DNA from: G963664585 sp963664585
GTDB taxonomy: Bacteria; Bacillota; Clostridia; Oscillospirales; Ruminococcaceae
Assembly (NCBI GenBank): GCA_963664585.2
Contig: CAXXEO010000008.1
Location: 124,001-188,000, forward strand
Direction of reading: 5' to 3'
Length of the DNA stretch: 64,000 nucleotides
Notes under the pieces: generated by a model
Seen by the model: only the letters and a program-made list of their open reading frames with translations
Databases searched by the model: none
What the model was told of the DNA's origin: nothing
Program-made: the position numbers and the translations under genes
In this document: in pieces, positions 7,874-16,525 of the stretch
Layout of the letters: each line of letters begins with the position of its first letter
Position numbering within the stretch: position 1 is the first letter of the stretch

Positions 7874-7971
7874 AATTAACTTAAAACTGGCTATATATTA
7901 AACGTCATTTTCTTCCCCCGCCTTCGGCGGGTGAAGAAATCACAAGCTAGTTTTCAAATTAATTAGCTATA
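7874..7971. repeat. MITE-like repeat copy 3, right fragment
   Basis: Continues the interrupted MITE from AATTAACTT through the central CCCCCGCC/GGCGGG hairpin to the right end GCTATA. It is more diverged than other copies (one A missing in the A-run, altered right end), so the MITE is older than the IS insertion. Confidence 0.85.
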
Positions 7972-8002
7972 TATTATGCGGATAAATACTGTGCAAAGTC
8001 CC

Positions 8003-8044
8003 TTTAAAAGAGAAATGGCAGCAAGTCTTGAAGCTTGCTGCCAT
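8003..8044 (-). terminator. Terminator after glmS
   Basis: On the minus strand: 10-bp stem TGGCAGCAAG/CTTGCTGCCA with an 8-nt loop, followed by TTTCTCTTTT. Confidence 0.8.
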
Positions 8045-8085
8045 AATACGCTCTGATAAATGTTTTGGAAAAAAAGGTGCTTCAA

Positions 8086-9900
8086 TTACTCTACTGTGAC
8101 CGATTTTGCCAGATTGCGGGGTTTGTCAATATCGCAGCCGCGCAGGGCGGCAGTATGATAGGCCAGAAGCTGAAGGGTAACAGCCAAAATAAAGGGCATA
8201 AACAAATCGGGCAGTTCCTCCAGGGTGATCAGGCTGTCATACAGGTCGGGATCCGCTTTATATCCAGCTGAGGCGATGAGCAGGGTATAAGCCCCCCTGG
8301 CCCGCACTTCCTGGAGATTGGATACCAACTTTGGTATGAGTTTCTGCTGGGTGCAAAGTCCAATCACCGGGACTCCTGGTGTAATCAGTGAGATGGTCCC
8401 GTGTTTGAGTTCACCCGCAGCATAGGCCTCGCTGTAAATATAGCTGATTTCCTTAAGTTTTAATGAACCCTCACTCGCAAGCGAGTAATCCAGCCCGCGG
8501 CCGATAAAGAAAAGATGCTCGGTCTCTTTAAAGTTTTTTGCGGTCTCTTGGATTTCTTTATTTTTTAAAAGCTGAATCTTCATTACCTTTTGTACTTTTC
8601 CCAAGAGGTTTGTCAATTCCAAAGAAGCGCTGTCAGTCAGCATCCCTTTTTCACGCCCCATTGTAAAGGCAATAAGGTAGAGGATAGCAAGCTGTACGGT
8701 AAAGGCCTTGGTGCTCGCGACGGATATCTCAGGGCCGGCAAGAGTGTGTATTACAAAATCTGCTTCTCTGGCGATGGAGGAACCGGCCACATTGACGATG
8801 GCAAGGGTAGTGATCCCACTGCTTCGCGCCAGACGAAGGGCAGCTAGACTGTCGGCAGTTTCGCCAGACTGTGAGATAATGATCACAAGGCTTTTGTCAT
8901 CTAATATGGGGTTTTTATAACGAAATTCTGACGCAATGTCCACTTCAACATGAACCCTTGCCAGATCCTCAATCACACTTTTGCCCACAAGTCCGGCATG
9001 CATGGCTGTTCCACAGGCCACAATATTGATGTGGTCGAAGGCTTTAAAAAAGCCTTCTGGTATACCGTCAAAGCCAAAGGTCGGCTGGCCCTGCTTGATG
9101 CGGGGAGAGATCGTGTTGTGAATGGCGGTGGGCTGCTCAGTGATCTCTTTCATCATAAAGTGATCAAAGCCGTCCTTCTGTGCCTCTTCTATATTCCATG
9201 TCACTGTCAAAAGCTCTTTATGAACAAGGCGGTGCATAAGGTCATAAACCTTTGCCGAATCCTGTGTGATGACAGCAATTTCACCCTCTTCAAGGGGAAA
9301 GAACTTTTTCGTATGACCGATTACCGCTGTGACATCAGAGACGATAAAATTTTCTCCTTCACCCACAGCAACAAGCAGTGGACCATCCTTGCGGACCGCA
9401 TATATTTCTCCGGGGCGGTCGGAAAACATAATCCCTAACGAATAAGATCCCTCGATTTCTTCCAAAAACTTTTTAATGGCGGTAAAGGGGTCTCCCGTAT
9501 AATGAAAATCGATCAGTGCTGCGGCAACCTCGGTGTCGGTCTGGGATACAAACATATATCCCTTCTCCAACAGGAAGGTTTTTATCGCCAGATAGTTCTC
9601 AATAATCCCGTTATGTATGATTACCACTTTGTTGCTGCGATGAGGGTGTGCATTAACGTCCGAGGGTGCGCCATGGGTAGCCCAGCGGGTATGGCCGATG
9701 CCACAACAGCCTTCGGGGATTTCTGTGAGCTTTGCACGCAGGTTGTCAAGCCTTCCTTCAGCCTTAACTGTAAGTAAGCCATCAGGACCAAACACCGATA
9801 TTCCCGCCGAGTCGTACCCGCGATACTCCAGCTGGGAAAGTCCATCCAACAGAATAGGGACGGCCGCTGAGCCGCCTGCATATCCAACAATTCCACACAT
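8086..9900 (-). CDS. glmS: Glutamine-fructose-6-phosphate aminotransferase (GlmS)
   Basis: 604 residues. It makes glucosamine-6-phosphate from fructose-6-phosphate and glutamine, the first step to UDP-GlcNAc and peptidoglycan. Class II glutaminase domain with the nucleophile Cys2 (MCGIVGYAGG), HTRWATHG at about 74-81, then two SIS isomerase domains (e.g. SQSGETADSL, STKAFT) and the C-terminal KPRNLAKSVTVE. RBS GGAGAAT precedes the ATG. Expression is predicted to be controlled by the glmS ribozyme in its leader. Confidence 0.98.
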   Translation of the reverse strand: MCGIVGYAGGSAAVPILLDGLSQLEYRGYDSAGISVFGPDGLLTVKAEGRLDNLRAKLTEIPEGCCGIGHTRWATHGAPSDVNAHPHRSNKVVIIHNGIIENYLAIKTFLLEKGYMFVSQTDTEVAAALIDFHYTGDPFTAIKKFLEEIEGSYSLGIMFSDRPGEIYAVRKDGPLLVAVGEGENFIVSDVTAVIGHTKKFFPLEEGEIAVITQDSAKVYDLMHRLVHKELLTVTWNIEEAQKDGFDHFMMKEITEQPTAIHNTISPRIKQGQPTFGFDGIPEGFFKAFDHINIVACGTAMHAGLVGKSVIEDLARVHVEVDIASEFRYKNPILDDKSLVIIISQSGETADSLAALRLARSSGITTLAIVNVAGSSIAREADFVIHTLAGPEISVASTKAFTVQLAILYLIAFTMGREKGMLTDSASLELTNLLGKVQKVMKIQLLKNKEIQETAKNFKETEHLFFIGRGLDYSLASEGSLKLKEISYIYSEAYAAGELKHGTISLITPGVPVIGLCTQQKLIPKLVSNLQEVRARGAYTLLIASAGYKADPDLYDSLITLEELPDLFMPFILAVTLQLLAYHTAALRGCDIDKPRNLAKSVTVE

Positions 9901-9925
9901 ATATTAAATTCTCCAGTTTCATCAA

Positions 9926-10069
9926 TATTCTTCCTTCACACCATAGGCTCTGTCCCGCAGATTGCCCCGCGTATTTGTCCTTGGTTTGCGTTCTGAAGGG
10001 GAACGGAGAGGCATCCGCCGAAATTTCGATACTCCTCTCACCTCGTCAGCCTTATGTGGCTCTGGCGCT
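9926..10069 (-). ncRNA. glmS glucosamine-6-phosphate-activated ribozyme
   Basis: On the minus strand the leader contains the conserved 5' core AGCGCCAGAGC, then TGACGAGG, then GAGTATCGAAATTTCGGCGG with GATGCCTCTCC after it: the blocks and order of the glmS catalytic core. Cleavage is expected between A at 10069 and G at 10068. The 3' boundary is approximate (P3/P4 region). Known biology: GlcN6P acts as coenzyme for self-cleavage, which leads to mRNA decay and feedback control of glmS. Confidence 0.93.
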
Positions 10070-10075
10070 TACTGT

Positions 10076-10302
10076 TTAAAACCCTTTTCTCATCTCCCCA
10101 AAAAATATTTTTAAAAAATGCAAAATCACCCCCTAAATTTTCCGCTTTCATACGAATTATTATTTGTGCCTTTATATTATCGCATATAAGACGAGTCGAA
10201 TTCAATACCGGCAGATATAGCTATAGATATTATATTCCTGAACCGCGCTTCGGTGAAAAAAGCTCTCAATTTGTTACCAAGCGCTTACTTCAATCCACTT
10301 TC
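10076..10302. other. Intergenic region between murC end and glmS ribozyme
   Basis: About 230 bp, A/T-rich, downstream of murC and upstream of the ribozyme on the minus strand. It must hold the glmS promoter, but no convincing -35/-10 pair was assigned. Nothing else recognised. Confidence 0.4.
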
Positions 10303-11670
10303 TTATTTGTGCAACATCAATTTAGCACATTTATAGATGTCGCCGCATCCCAGAGTAATGACAAGGTCTCCCGGTTTTGCGTGAGCAATTACATAGTCTG
10401 AAATTTCTTCAAAGGTTTCAAACCAGACGCTTCCCGGAACTTTTTTGGCAAGATCGGAGGTAAAAATATTATAAGTGTTGTTTTCGCGGCCTCCCATTAT
10501 CTTTGACATGACCACATGGTCGGCCATTGTCAAAACTTCGGCAAAATCATCCAAAAGAAGTGCAGTACGAGAGTAGGTAAACGGCTGGAACACGGCCCAA
10601 ATCTGTTTGAATCCCATCAGTTTTGCGGCCTCCAAAGTGACCCTTAGCTCAGCAGGATGGTGTGCGTAATCATCTGCAATGGTAAACCCACCTACATTTC
10701 CCAATATTTCAAAGCGCCGTCCAACACCCTGAAAGGCCAAAAGGCCGCGGGCAAGATCGTCGCTTCGCACGCCCACAAGGGTTGCAGCAACTGAGGCGGC
10801 CATCGCATTGAGTATATTATGGCGTCCGGGTACATTAAGTTGAATATGGGTGAGAAGCTTTCCATCCATCATAAGGTCAAAGTCCCAGCCGCCATCCACG
10901 CCTAGGGAGATCATGGTAGGATAAAACCTGTTATTTTCACTCCATCCAAAGGTTATACACTCTTTGTCAAGTCCTTCGACAGCCTTCATGGCATTGGGAT
11001 CGTCTCCGTTTACAACAATACAGCGTGAGGTGAGATCGGCAAATTTGCGAAAGGAGCTGATTACATTTTGAAGATTTCCAAAATAGTCAAGGTGATCCGC
11101 ATCAACATTCAAGATGATCGCAATATTAGGGTCCAGCTGGAGAAAGGTGTCAACAAACTCACAGGCTTCGCACACCATGATGTCGCTGCTTCCGGCAAGG
11201 CCGCTACCGTTTATCACTTCAAGTTTGCCGCCGATGACGGCAGAAGGGTCCATTCCCGCAAGGAGAAGCACCTGAGTAAGCATAGACGAGGTTGTTGTTT
11301 TTCCATGTGTACCCGCTACGCAGATGCAGTTGTCATACCGGCGGCTTAAAAGACCCAGTATTTCAGAACGCTCCAAAACGGGGATGCCTAATTCTCTTGC
11401 GGCCACAAGCTCGGGGTTATCCTTCATGATCGCGGCGGAATAGATGACCATATCCGCCCCCTTGATGTTATCCGCGCTGTGTCCAACAAAAACCTTGACA
11501 CCCATGGCAATTTCCCTGTCAGTTGTATCACCTGGGTTATTGTCAGATCCTGAGATATTAAAACCATGTGTGAGCATAATTTGCACGATCGGAAACATTC
11601 CTGATCCGCCTACGCCGATAAAGTGGATGTTTTTCCGTCCATCGAATATGCTTTCACTGATAGCAGCCAC
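10303..11670 (-). CDS. murC: UDP-N-acetylmuramate--L-alanine ligase (MurC)
   Basis: 455 residues. Adds L-Ala to UDP-MurNAc with ATP in the cytoplasm. Mur ligase layout: N-terminal Rossmann domain (IHFIGVGGSGM), ATP-binding P-loop GTHGKTTTSSM (about 110-120), central domain with NVDADHLDYFG, and C-terminal domain with DDYAHHPAELR. The GTG at 11670 is used because GGGGGT lies 7 nt before it and it sits just ahead of the conserved N-terminus; the open frame extends 15 codons upstream from an ATG lacking an RBS. Confidence 0.97.
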   Translation of the reverse strand: MAAISESIFDGRKNIHFIGVGGSGMFPIVQIMLTHGFNISGSDNNPGDTTDREIAMGVKVFVGHSADNIKGADMVIYSAAIMKDNPELVAARELGIPVLERSEILGLLSRRYDNCICVAGTHGKTTTSSMLTQVLLLAGMDPSAVIGGKLEVINGSGLAGSSDIMVCEACEFVDTFLQLDPNIAIILNVDADHLDYFGNLQNVISSFRKFADLTSRCIVVNGDDPNAMKAVEGLDKECITFGWSENNRFYPTMISLGVDGGWDFDLMMDGKLLTHIQLNVPGRHNILNAMAASVAATLVGVRSDDLARGLLAFQGVGRRFEILGNVGGFTIADDYAHHPAELRVTLEAAKLMGFKQIWAVFQPFTYSRTALLLDDFAEVLTMADHVVMSKIMGGRENNTYNIFTSDLAKKVPGSVWFETFEEISDYVIAHAKPGDLVITLGCGDIYKCAKLMLHK

Positions 11671-11827
11671 AGAAATACCCCCATAAAGATAATTTACTAC
11701 TATATTATAGAGCATTGGGAAAAAAGTAAACAGATAATTAGATGAAATAATATGGCCACATTGTTAAATGGCCTGAATAAAGCCCAGTGCGATTCAGATA
11801 ATATTAGGGACAGTGAGGAGGGCAAGT

Positions 11828-12121
11828 ATGAATATAACAGATATCAAAATTCGTAGGACTTATCAGGATGCACGTCTGAAAGCGCTTGTTTCGGTAACGG
11901 TGGACAATGACTTTGCCGTACACGACATTAAAGTTATTGAGGGGCCGGACCGCTATTTTGTGGCGATGCCCAGCCGCAAAGATGATAACGGTGTTTTCCG
12001 GGATATATGCCATCCGATTACGCCACAGGCCCGCGGCCAGCTTGAAGAGGAGATATTAGCAGCTTACTGGCATCATATGGAAGAAACCGAAAAGAATAAA
12101 GATAACTCGGACATGAACTAA
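11828..12121 (+). CDS. spoVG: SpoVG family RNA/DNA-binding regulator
   Basis: 97 residues matching SpoVG throughout the conserved core: ITDIKIRR, VTVDNDFAVHDIKVIEG, FVAMPSRK, FRDICHPI. SpoVG is a nucleic-acid-binding regulator affecting cell division, sporulation and virulence in Firmicutes. ATG at 11828 follows GAGGAGGG; an upstream in-frame GTG overlaps this RBS and is not used. It ends just before the hairpin shared with the dpaA start region. Confidence 0.96.
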   Translation: MNITDIKIRRTYQDARLKALVSVTVDNDFAVHDIKVIEGPDRYFVAMPSRKDDNGVFRDICHPITPQARGQLEEEILAAYWHHMEETEKNKDNSDMN

Positions 12122-12144
12122 ATATAGTTTGCCCCCATAGGATA
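12117..12144 (+). promoter_or_regulatory. Candidate sigma-K promoter of dpaA
   Basis: AC at 12117-12118, a 17-nt spacer, then CATAGGATA at 12136-12144, which fits the sigma-K form AC-N16/17-CATANNNTA exactly. dpaAB (spoVF) is a sigma-K mother-cell operon in Bacillus. Transcription would begin near 12151, inside the following hairpin. Confidence 0.55.
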
Positions 12145-12169
12145 TAGAAGAACGTCCTATGGGGGTTTT
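12131..12169 (+). terminator. spoVG terminator hairpin that also holds the dpaA RBS
   Basis: 11-bp perfect stem CCCCCATAGGA (12132-12142) / TCCTATGGGGG (12155-12165) with a 12-nt loop and a short TTTT tail. The GGGGG of the right arm is the only plausible Shine-Dalgarno for dpaA (7 nt before its ATG), so read-through RNA from spoVG would hide it. Confidence 0.75.
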
Positions 12170-12172
12170 CAT

Positions 12173-13048
12173 ATGGAAAAAAAGATAGCTGTTTTGGGTG
12201 GGGATCTGAGGCAGGTGCACCTTGCGGCAAAACTCAGCGCGCCGGGAACAAAGGTGTACGGCATGTTTATGAGTGAGGCTCCCGGGATGAGCAGCGAGAT
12301 CATCACTACCAACAATATTGAAGAGATACTGCCAGGTTGCCAGATGATTGTGCTGCCGCTGCCCGTGACTGTTGACGGCATAACCATAAATGCGCCATAT
12401 GCCAAGGATAAGCTCAGTATAGAAAGGTGCATTAAGGCAATTTCACCCGAGACGTTGACGTTTGCCGGGCTGATGACAGATTCTCTTCGCAAATTGGCTG
12501 CGGAAAAAGGATTGGAAATTATAGATTATTTTGCCAGAGAAGAGCTTACTGTTTTAAATGCCATTCCTACAGCCGAGGGCGCCATTGAGATTGCCATGCG
12601 TGAGCTTCCTATCACTATATTCGGAAGTCATGTGTTGGTGACGGGTTTTGGACGGATTGGTAAGGTGATTGTAAGGCTCCTGACTGCCTTTGGTGCGAAG
12701 GTATGGGTGGCAGCAAGGAGATATTCCGATCACGCATGGATACGGATCAATGGATGTGAGCCGATACATACCCACCAGCTTTTGGAATATGCGGGCCGTA
12801 TGGATGTTATTATTAACACCGTTCCCGCTCTTTTGTTTAACAGGGAGATTTTGTCTCAGCTCAAAAAAGACTGCCTAGTCATTGATCTTGCTTCCAAGCC
12901 AGGCGGTCTGGACTTTGAGGCGGCAAGTGAGCTTGGCGTGAAAACAATCTGGGCGCTCTCCATGCCGGGAAAGGTGGCACCGATCACAGCGGGAGAAATT
13001 ATTTATATGACCCTGCAAAACTGCCTCAAGGAGCGGGGGATAGTTTAA
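12173..13048 (+). CDS. dpaA: Dipicolinate synthase subunit A (SpoVFA)
   Basis: 291 residues. With DpaB it makes dipicolinic acid from the lysine-pathway intermediate dihydrodipicolinate in the mother cell; DPA is loaded into the spore core for heat resistance. N-terminal DpaA_N domain (AVLGGDLRQ), then an NAD(P)-binding Rossmann domain with VTGFGRIGK (about 163-171) and a conserved tail SMPGKVAPITAGEI. RBS GGGGG lies in the preceding hairpin. dpaB follows only after a 428-bp gap, whereas the two are usually adjacent. Confidence 0.96.
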   Translation: MEKKIAVLGGDLRQVHLAAKLSAPGTKVYGMFMSEAPGMSSEIITTNNIEEILPGCQMIVLPLPVTVDGITINAPYAKDKLSIERCIKAISPETLTFAGLMTDSLRKLAAEKGLEIIDYFAREELTVLNAIPTAEGAIEIAMRELPITIFGSHVLVTGFGRIGKVIVRLLTAFGAKVWVAARRYSDHAWIRINGCEPIHTHQLLEYAGRMDVIINTVPALLFNREILSQLKKDCLVIDLASKPGGLDFEAASELGVKTIWALSMPGKVAPITAGEIIYMTLQNCLKERGIV

Positions 13049-13476
13049 CTGCTTAAAATGGTCCTTTGCCGCTCTGCATACGGCAGACGGTTTTCTTTAG
13101 TGTCCGATAAAAAATTGGCGCCTCAAAAACGCTATACTTGGACTGTTTGAAGTGAAAAGCGCGTTCATTAGGTTTTCTTTTCCGTGCAACAGGTGGGTAA
13201 AAGAAATATAAAATTGAAATACTTTTTAAAAAAGCTTATCAATAAGAGAAAAATCGAACTTTTATCGTCTTACAACAGGTGAGGCAGTAAGAGAAAGAAT
13301 CACCGATCATTTTATAGAATGAACCCATTTCTAAAACGCAGATGCCTAGACGAATAGTATTACCGGCTGCGACGGTGATTATAAAGTGACAATGCCAAAG
13401 CCTCGCAGTTGGAAAAGAAGCAGCAAGGTATATCATTTTTTAACGCCGCAAGGCGTCGCCGAACGGAGGTTGACCT
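13049..13476. other. 428-bp gap between dpaA and dpaB
   Basis: Contains a short palindrome at 13174-13206, A/T-rich DNA to about 13270, and GCCGCAAGGCGTCGCC just before the dpaB RBS CGGAGG. No ORF of conviction, no recognised riboswitch. The gap could separate expression of two genes that normally form one transcript. Confidence 0.5.
13174..13206. repeat. Short GC-core palindrome after dpaA
   Basis: Arms TTTCTTTT / AAAAGAAA (8 bp) around a core CC-GTGC-AACA-GGTGGG. Member of the dispersed short-palindrome family. Confidence 0.55.
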
Positions 13477-14049
13477 ATGGAAAACATCAAGGTGGGCTTT
13501 GCGCTGACTGGCTCTTTTTGCACATTCGAAATTGTGATTCTCCAGATACAAAGACTTGTCGAAGCGGGCTATGAGGTTGTCCCTATCATGTCGGAGCAGG
13601 CCTATCAAACCGATACAAAATTCGGCCTTGCCAGAAATTATATTCTGAGAATAGAGGCCATAACAGACAAAAAGATCATTCATACTGTCGTTGGCGCAGA
13701 GCCGATTGGTCCAGAGAAAATGACGGATATTATGGTGATAGCCCCGTGCACGGGCAATACGCTGGCAAAGCTTGGGGCCGGCATTACCGATACGGCTGCG
13801 ACTATGGCTGTCAAATCACATCTCCGGAATGGCCTGCCGGTTATCATTGGTGTCTCGACAAACGATGCTTTGGGCGGGGCAGCCAAAAATATCGGTCAAC
13901 TGATGAATTACAAGAACATTTATTTTATTCCTATGTCGCAAGATAATCCTGAGAAGAAGCCAAGGTCGGTTGTCGCGGATTTTAACAGACTTTTGCCGGC
14001 AATGGAAATGGCACTAAAAGGACAGCAACTTCAACCCGTTTATTTTTAA
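13477..14049 (+). CDS. dpaB: Dipicolinate synthase subunit B (SpoVFB)
   Basis: 190 residues, flavoprotein-like (HFCD) fold. It opens KVGFALTGSFCTFE and carries IAPCTGNTLAKLGAGITDTAATMAVKSH..R conserved in DpaB. Works with DpaA in dipicolinate formation. RBS CGGAGG precedes the ATG by 8 nt. A hairpin TGCAGGA/TCCTGCA at 14201-14226 with a T-rich tail may terminate it. Confidence 0.96.
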   Translation: MENIKVGFALTGSFCTFEIVILQIQRLVEAGYEVVPIMSEQAYQTDTKFGLARNYILRIEAITDKKIIHTVVGAEPIGPEKMTDIMVIAPCTGNTLAKLGAGITDTAATMAVKSHLRNGLPVIIGVSTNDALGGAAKNIGQLMNYKNIYFIPMSQDNPEKKPRSVVADFNRLLPAMEMALKGQQLQPVYF

Positions 14050-14399
14050 TCGGGTATCAGAGTTTTCGTTCTCATCTGTTTGACGTTGAAAAACGTTGAA
14101 CAGATTCTCTTTTTCCAGCCATAAGCGGGGAAAAGAGAACAAATCATAAGAACATTTTTATATAAAACAGATCGATAATGAATTTATACCATGCAAAAGG
14201 TGCAGGAATTTCATAAATATCCTGCATTTGCTTGATTTTTCTGCATGATTGGTGTAATCTAATAGCAGTATTTATTATCCTATTGAAAGTACTTTTTTCT
14301 CGCTTACATTATTAAACACAAATTTTGCTTTTGTCAGTGCAGTTGGGTGATGATTGTAGAGTGACTAATCTGTTTCATCAAAAAATAACGGAGGTAGTA
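14050..14399. other. 350-bp gap between dpaB and the RpiR-type regulator
   Basis: Holds a short palindrome (14105-14139), a possible terminator hairpin (TGCAGGA 14201-14207 / TCCTGCA 14220-14226, followed by a T-rich stretch) and A/T-rich upstream DNA for the next operon. No coding signal. Confidence 0.5.
14105..14139. repeat. Short GC-core palindrome after dpaB
   Basis: Arms TTCTCTTTT / AAAAGAGAA (9 bp perfect) around CC-A-GC-CATAA-GC-GGGG. Member of the dispersed family. Confidence 0.6.
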
Positions 14400-15275
14400 A
14401 TGAATAGGGATTTAATTGGGCTAATTTCCGGTATGATGCCTCATTTTTCAAAAGGACAAAAACTGATTGCCAGGTATATTGTAGACCATTATGATAAAGC
14501 GGCGTTTATGACAGCGGCCAAGCTGGGACAAGCAGTCGGCGTCAGTGAGTCCACCGTTGTACGCTTTGCCTCTGAGCTGAGCTTTGAAGGCTATCCCCAG
14601 CTTCAGCGATCACTCCAGGAGTTAATCCGAAATCGGCTAACCAATGTACAACGCATGGAGATTACGGGCGACCAGATGGGCGAAGGGGATTTTTTGGAAC
14701 GAGTTCTCTCGATGGATATTGACAAAATACGGCGTACTTTGGAAGAAACCTCCCGCGAAGAATTTTCTGGCGCGGTTGAAAGCCTTATTCACGCCAAAGC
14801 CATTTATATTTTGGGAATCCGTTCGTCTGCCTCTCTTGCGGGCTTTCTTGGTTTTTACTTCAACCATATTTTTGACAACGTAAAACTGATCACAGCGGCC
14901 AGCACGAGTGACGTATTTGAACAGATTTTGAAGGTAAAGAAGGACGACCTCTTTATCGGGATCAGCTTTCCCCGCTATTCAAAGCGTACGGTTATGGCCA
15001 TGAAATATGTTAAAGATCAAGGGGCGAAGGTGATAGCGATCACTGACTCAAGCATCTCACCGATTGCCGAGTATGCAAACTACCGCCTCTATGCACGCAG
15101 TGACATGGCATCATTTGTTGATTCCCTTGTGGCGCCACTAAGTTTGATTAATGCACTCATCGTTGCGGTGGGCATTAAGAAAAAAGACGAGGTCAGCCGT
15201 GCCTATGCGGAACTCGAGCGTATCTGGGACGAGTATGAGGTATATGATAAGTCAGAGGAGAATGGGCTGGCATGA
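14400..15275 (+). CDS. RpiR-type transcriptional regulator (MurR/RpiR, HTH + SIS)
   Basis: 291 residues. An N-terminal HTH_6 domain (about 1-77, VGVSESTVVRFASELSFEGY) and a C-terminal SIS sugar-phosphate-binding domain (about 120-250, YILGIRSSASLAG, GISFPRYSKRT). Such proteins sense phosphorylated sugars, but no sugar genes adjoin. ATG at 14400 follows CGGAGGT. The next gene overlaps by 4 bp (ATGA), so it heads the operon with the flavoprotein, cmk, plsC and ispH-rpsA. Confidence 0.9.
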   Translation: MNRDLIGLISGMMPHFSKGQKLIARYIVDHYDKAAFMTAAKLGQAVGVSESTVVRFASELSFEGYPQLQRSLQELIRNRLTNVQRMEITGDQMGEGDFLERVLSMDIDKIRRTLEETSREEFSGAVESLIHAKAIYILGIRSSASLAGFLGFYFNHIFDNVKLITAASTSDVFEQILKVKKDDLFIGISFPRYSKRTVMAMKYVKDQGAKVIAITDSSISPIAEYANYRLYARSDMASFVDSLVAPLSLINALIVAVGIKKKDEVSRAYAELERIWDEYEVYDKSEENGLA

Positions 15276-16522
15276 ATCAAAGCTGGGATCTGATCGTGGT
15301 TGGCGCAGGGGCTGCCGGGTTGATGTGCGCCGGTACAGCGGCTTCGCTTGGACTGTCGGTTGTACTAATTGATGCGAACAGCCGTCCGGGGCGCAAGCTG
15401 ATGATTACCGGAAAAGGCCGCTGCAATCTCACAAACAACTGTACCATTGACGATTTTCTTTCTGCCGTGCGCAGAAATCCGCGCTTTCTGTACAGTGCCA
15501 TTAACGCCTTGACCCCCCAGGACGCCATGGCTTTTTTTGAAGAATTAGGTGTCCCCTTAAAAACTGAACGGGGCAGCCGAGTATTCCCCGTATCTGACCG
15601 CGCGATAGATGTTGTCGACGCGCTGGTTTCTTATATGAAAAAAAGCGGTGTGCGTTTTATTCACGACCCGGTTCTGTCTATAGCCAGAGAGGAAAACGGC
15701 TTCTCTCTTTATACAGCCGGTGGTATTACACATAAAGGTGCGATGGTGGTCATTGCTACCGGGGGCCTGAGCTATCCCGCAACCGGCTCCAGAGGGGATG
15801 GCTATCGCTTTGCCGAAAGTTTCGGCCACAAACTGCTTCCACAGTCTCCTTCACTGGTACCAATTATCACCCAAGAGGTTTGGTGTAAGGAGCTTTCTGG
15901 GCTTTCTTTAAAAAATGTGACCTTGTCCGTCATTGATACAGCCAAAGGGACGACTGTCTATAATGAGCTGGGTGAGATGCTTTTTACGCATTTTGGGGTT
16001 TCGGGGCCTCTGGTTCTTTCGGCTTCGAGCCATATGTCGGGTGAATTATCTCGATATCGCATCATGATCGATTTAAAACCGGGGCTTTCTAACGAGCAGC
16101 TTGACGCCCGCCTTTTGCGAGACTTTGATGCGGCTAAAAATAAGGATTTTATTAACTCGCTTGGCGCTCTACTTCCAAAGACACTGATCCCTGTGATTGT
16201 CAGACTTTCGGGGATATCGCCAGAGCAAAAGGTTAACCTGATCACAAAGACCCAGCGTGCCGGGCTTTTAAATCTTTTAAAGTCACTTCCCGTAATACCC
16301 ACGGCATTCAGGCCTGTGGCCGAAGCCATTGTCACCTCGGGCGGGGTGGATACTTCGCAAATTGACCCGCGCACGATGCAGTCAAAGTTGGTCCCCGGTC
16401 TCTATTTTGCTGGTGAGGTACTCGATCTGGACGCCTATACAGGTGGATTTAATCTGCAAATTGCCTTTTCTACCGGATATCTTGCCGGCATCTCTGCCGC
16501 CAGGGCACAGAAAGGAAGTTGA
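15272..16522 (+). CDS. HI0933/YhiN family FAD-dependent flavoprotein
   Basis: 416 residues. The FAD-binding dinucleotide fold is near the N-terminus (LIVVGAGAAGLMCAG, then GRKLMITGKGRCNLTNN), and the C-terminal GEVLDLDAYTGGFNLQIAFSTG is typical of the family (BaiN-like, aminoacetone-oxidase-like). The true substrate is unknown for most members. It overlaps the regulator by 4 bp and cmk follows after 3 bp; this flavoprotein-cmk-plsC-ispH order is common in Clostridia. Confidence 0.92.
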   Translation: MNQSWDLIVVGAGAAGLMCAGTAASLGLSVVLIDANSRPGRKLMITGKGRCNLTNNCTIDDFLSAVRRNPRFLYSAINALTPQDAMAFFEELGVPLKTERGSRVFPVSDRAIDVVDALVSYMKKSGVRFIHDPVLSIAREENGFSLYTAGGITHKGAMVVIATGGLSYPATGSRGDGYRFAESFGHKLLPQSPSLVPIITQEVWCKELSGLSLKNVTLSVIDTAKGTTVYNELGEMLFTHFGVSGPLVLSASSHMSGELSRYRIMIDLKPGLSNEQLDARLLRDFDAAKNKDFINSLGALLPKTLIPVIVRLSGISPEQKVNLITKTQRAGLLNLLKSLPVIPTAFRPVAEAIVTSGGVDTSQIDPRTMQSKLVPGLYFAGEVLDLDAYTGGFNLQIAFSTGYLAGISAARAQKGS

Positions 16523-16525
16523 AAT

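Noticed and set aside
13200..13476. Lysine riboswitch or T-box before dpaB
   Set aside because: Some GAGG/GGTGA fragments looked suggestive, but the ordered conserved blocks of either class are absent.
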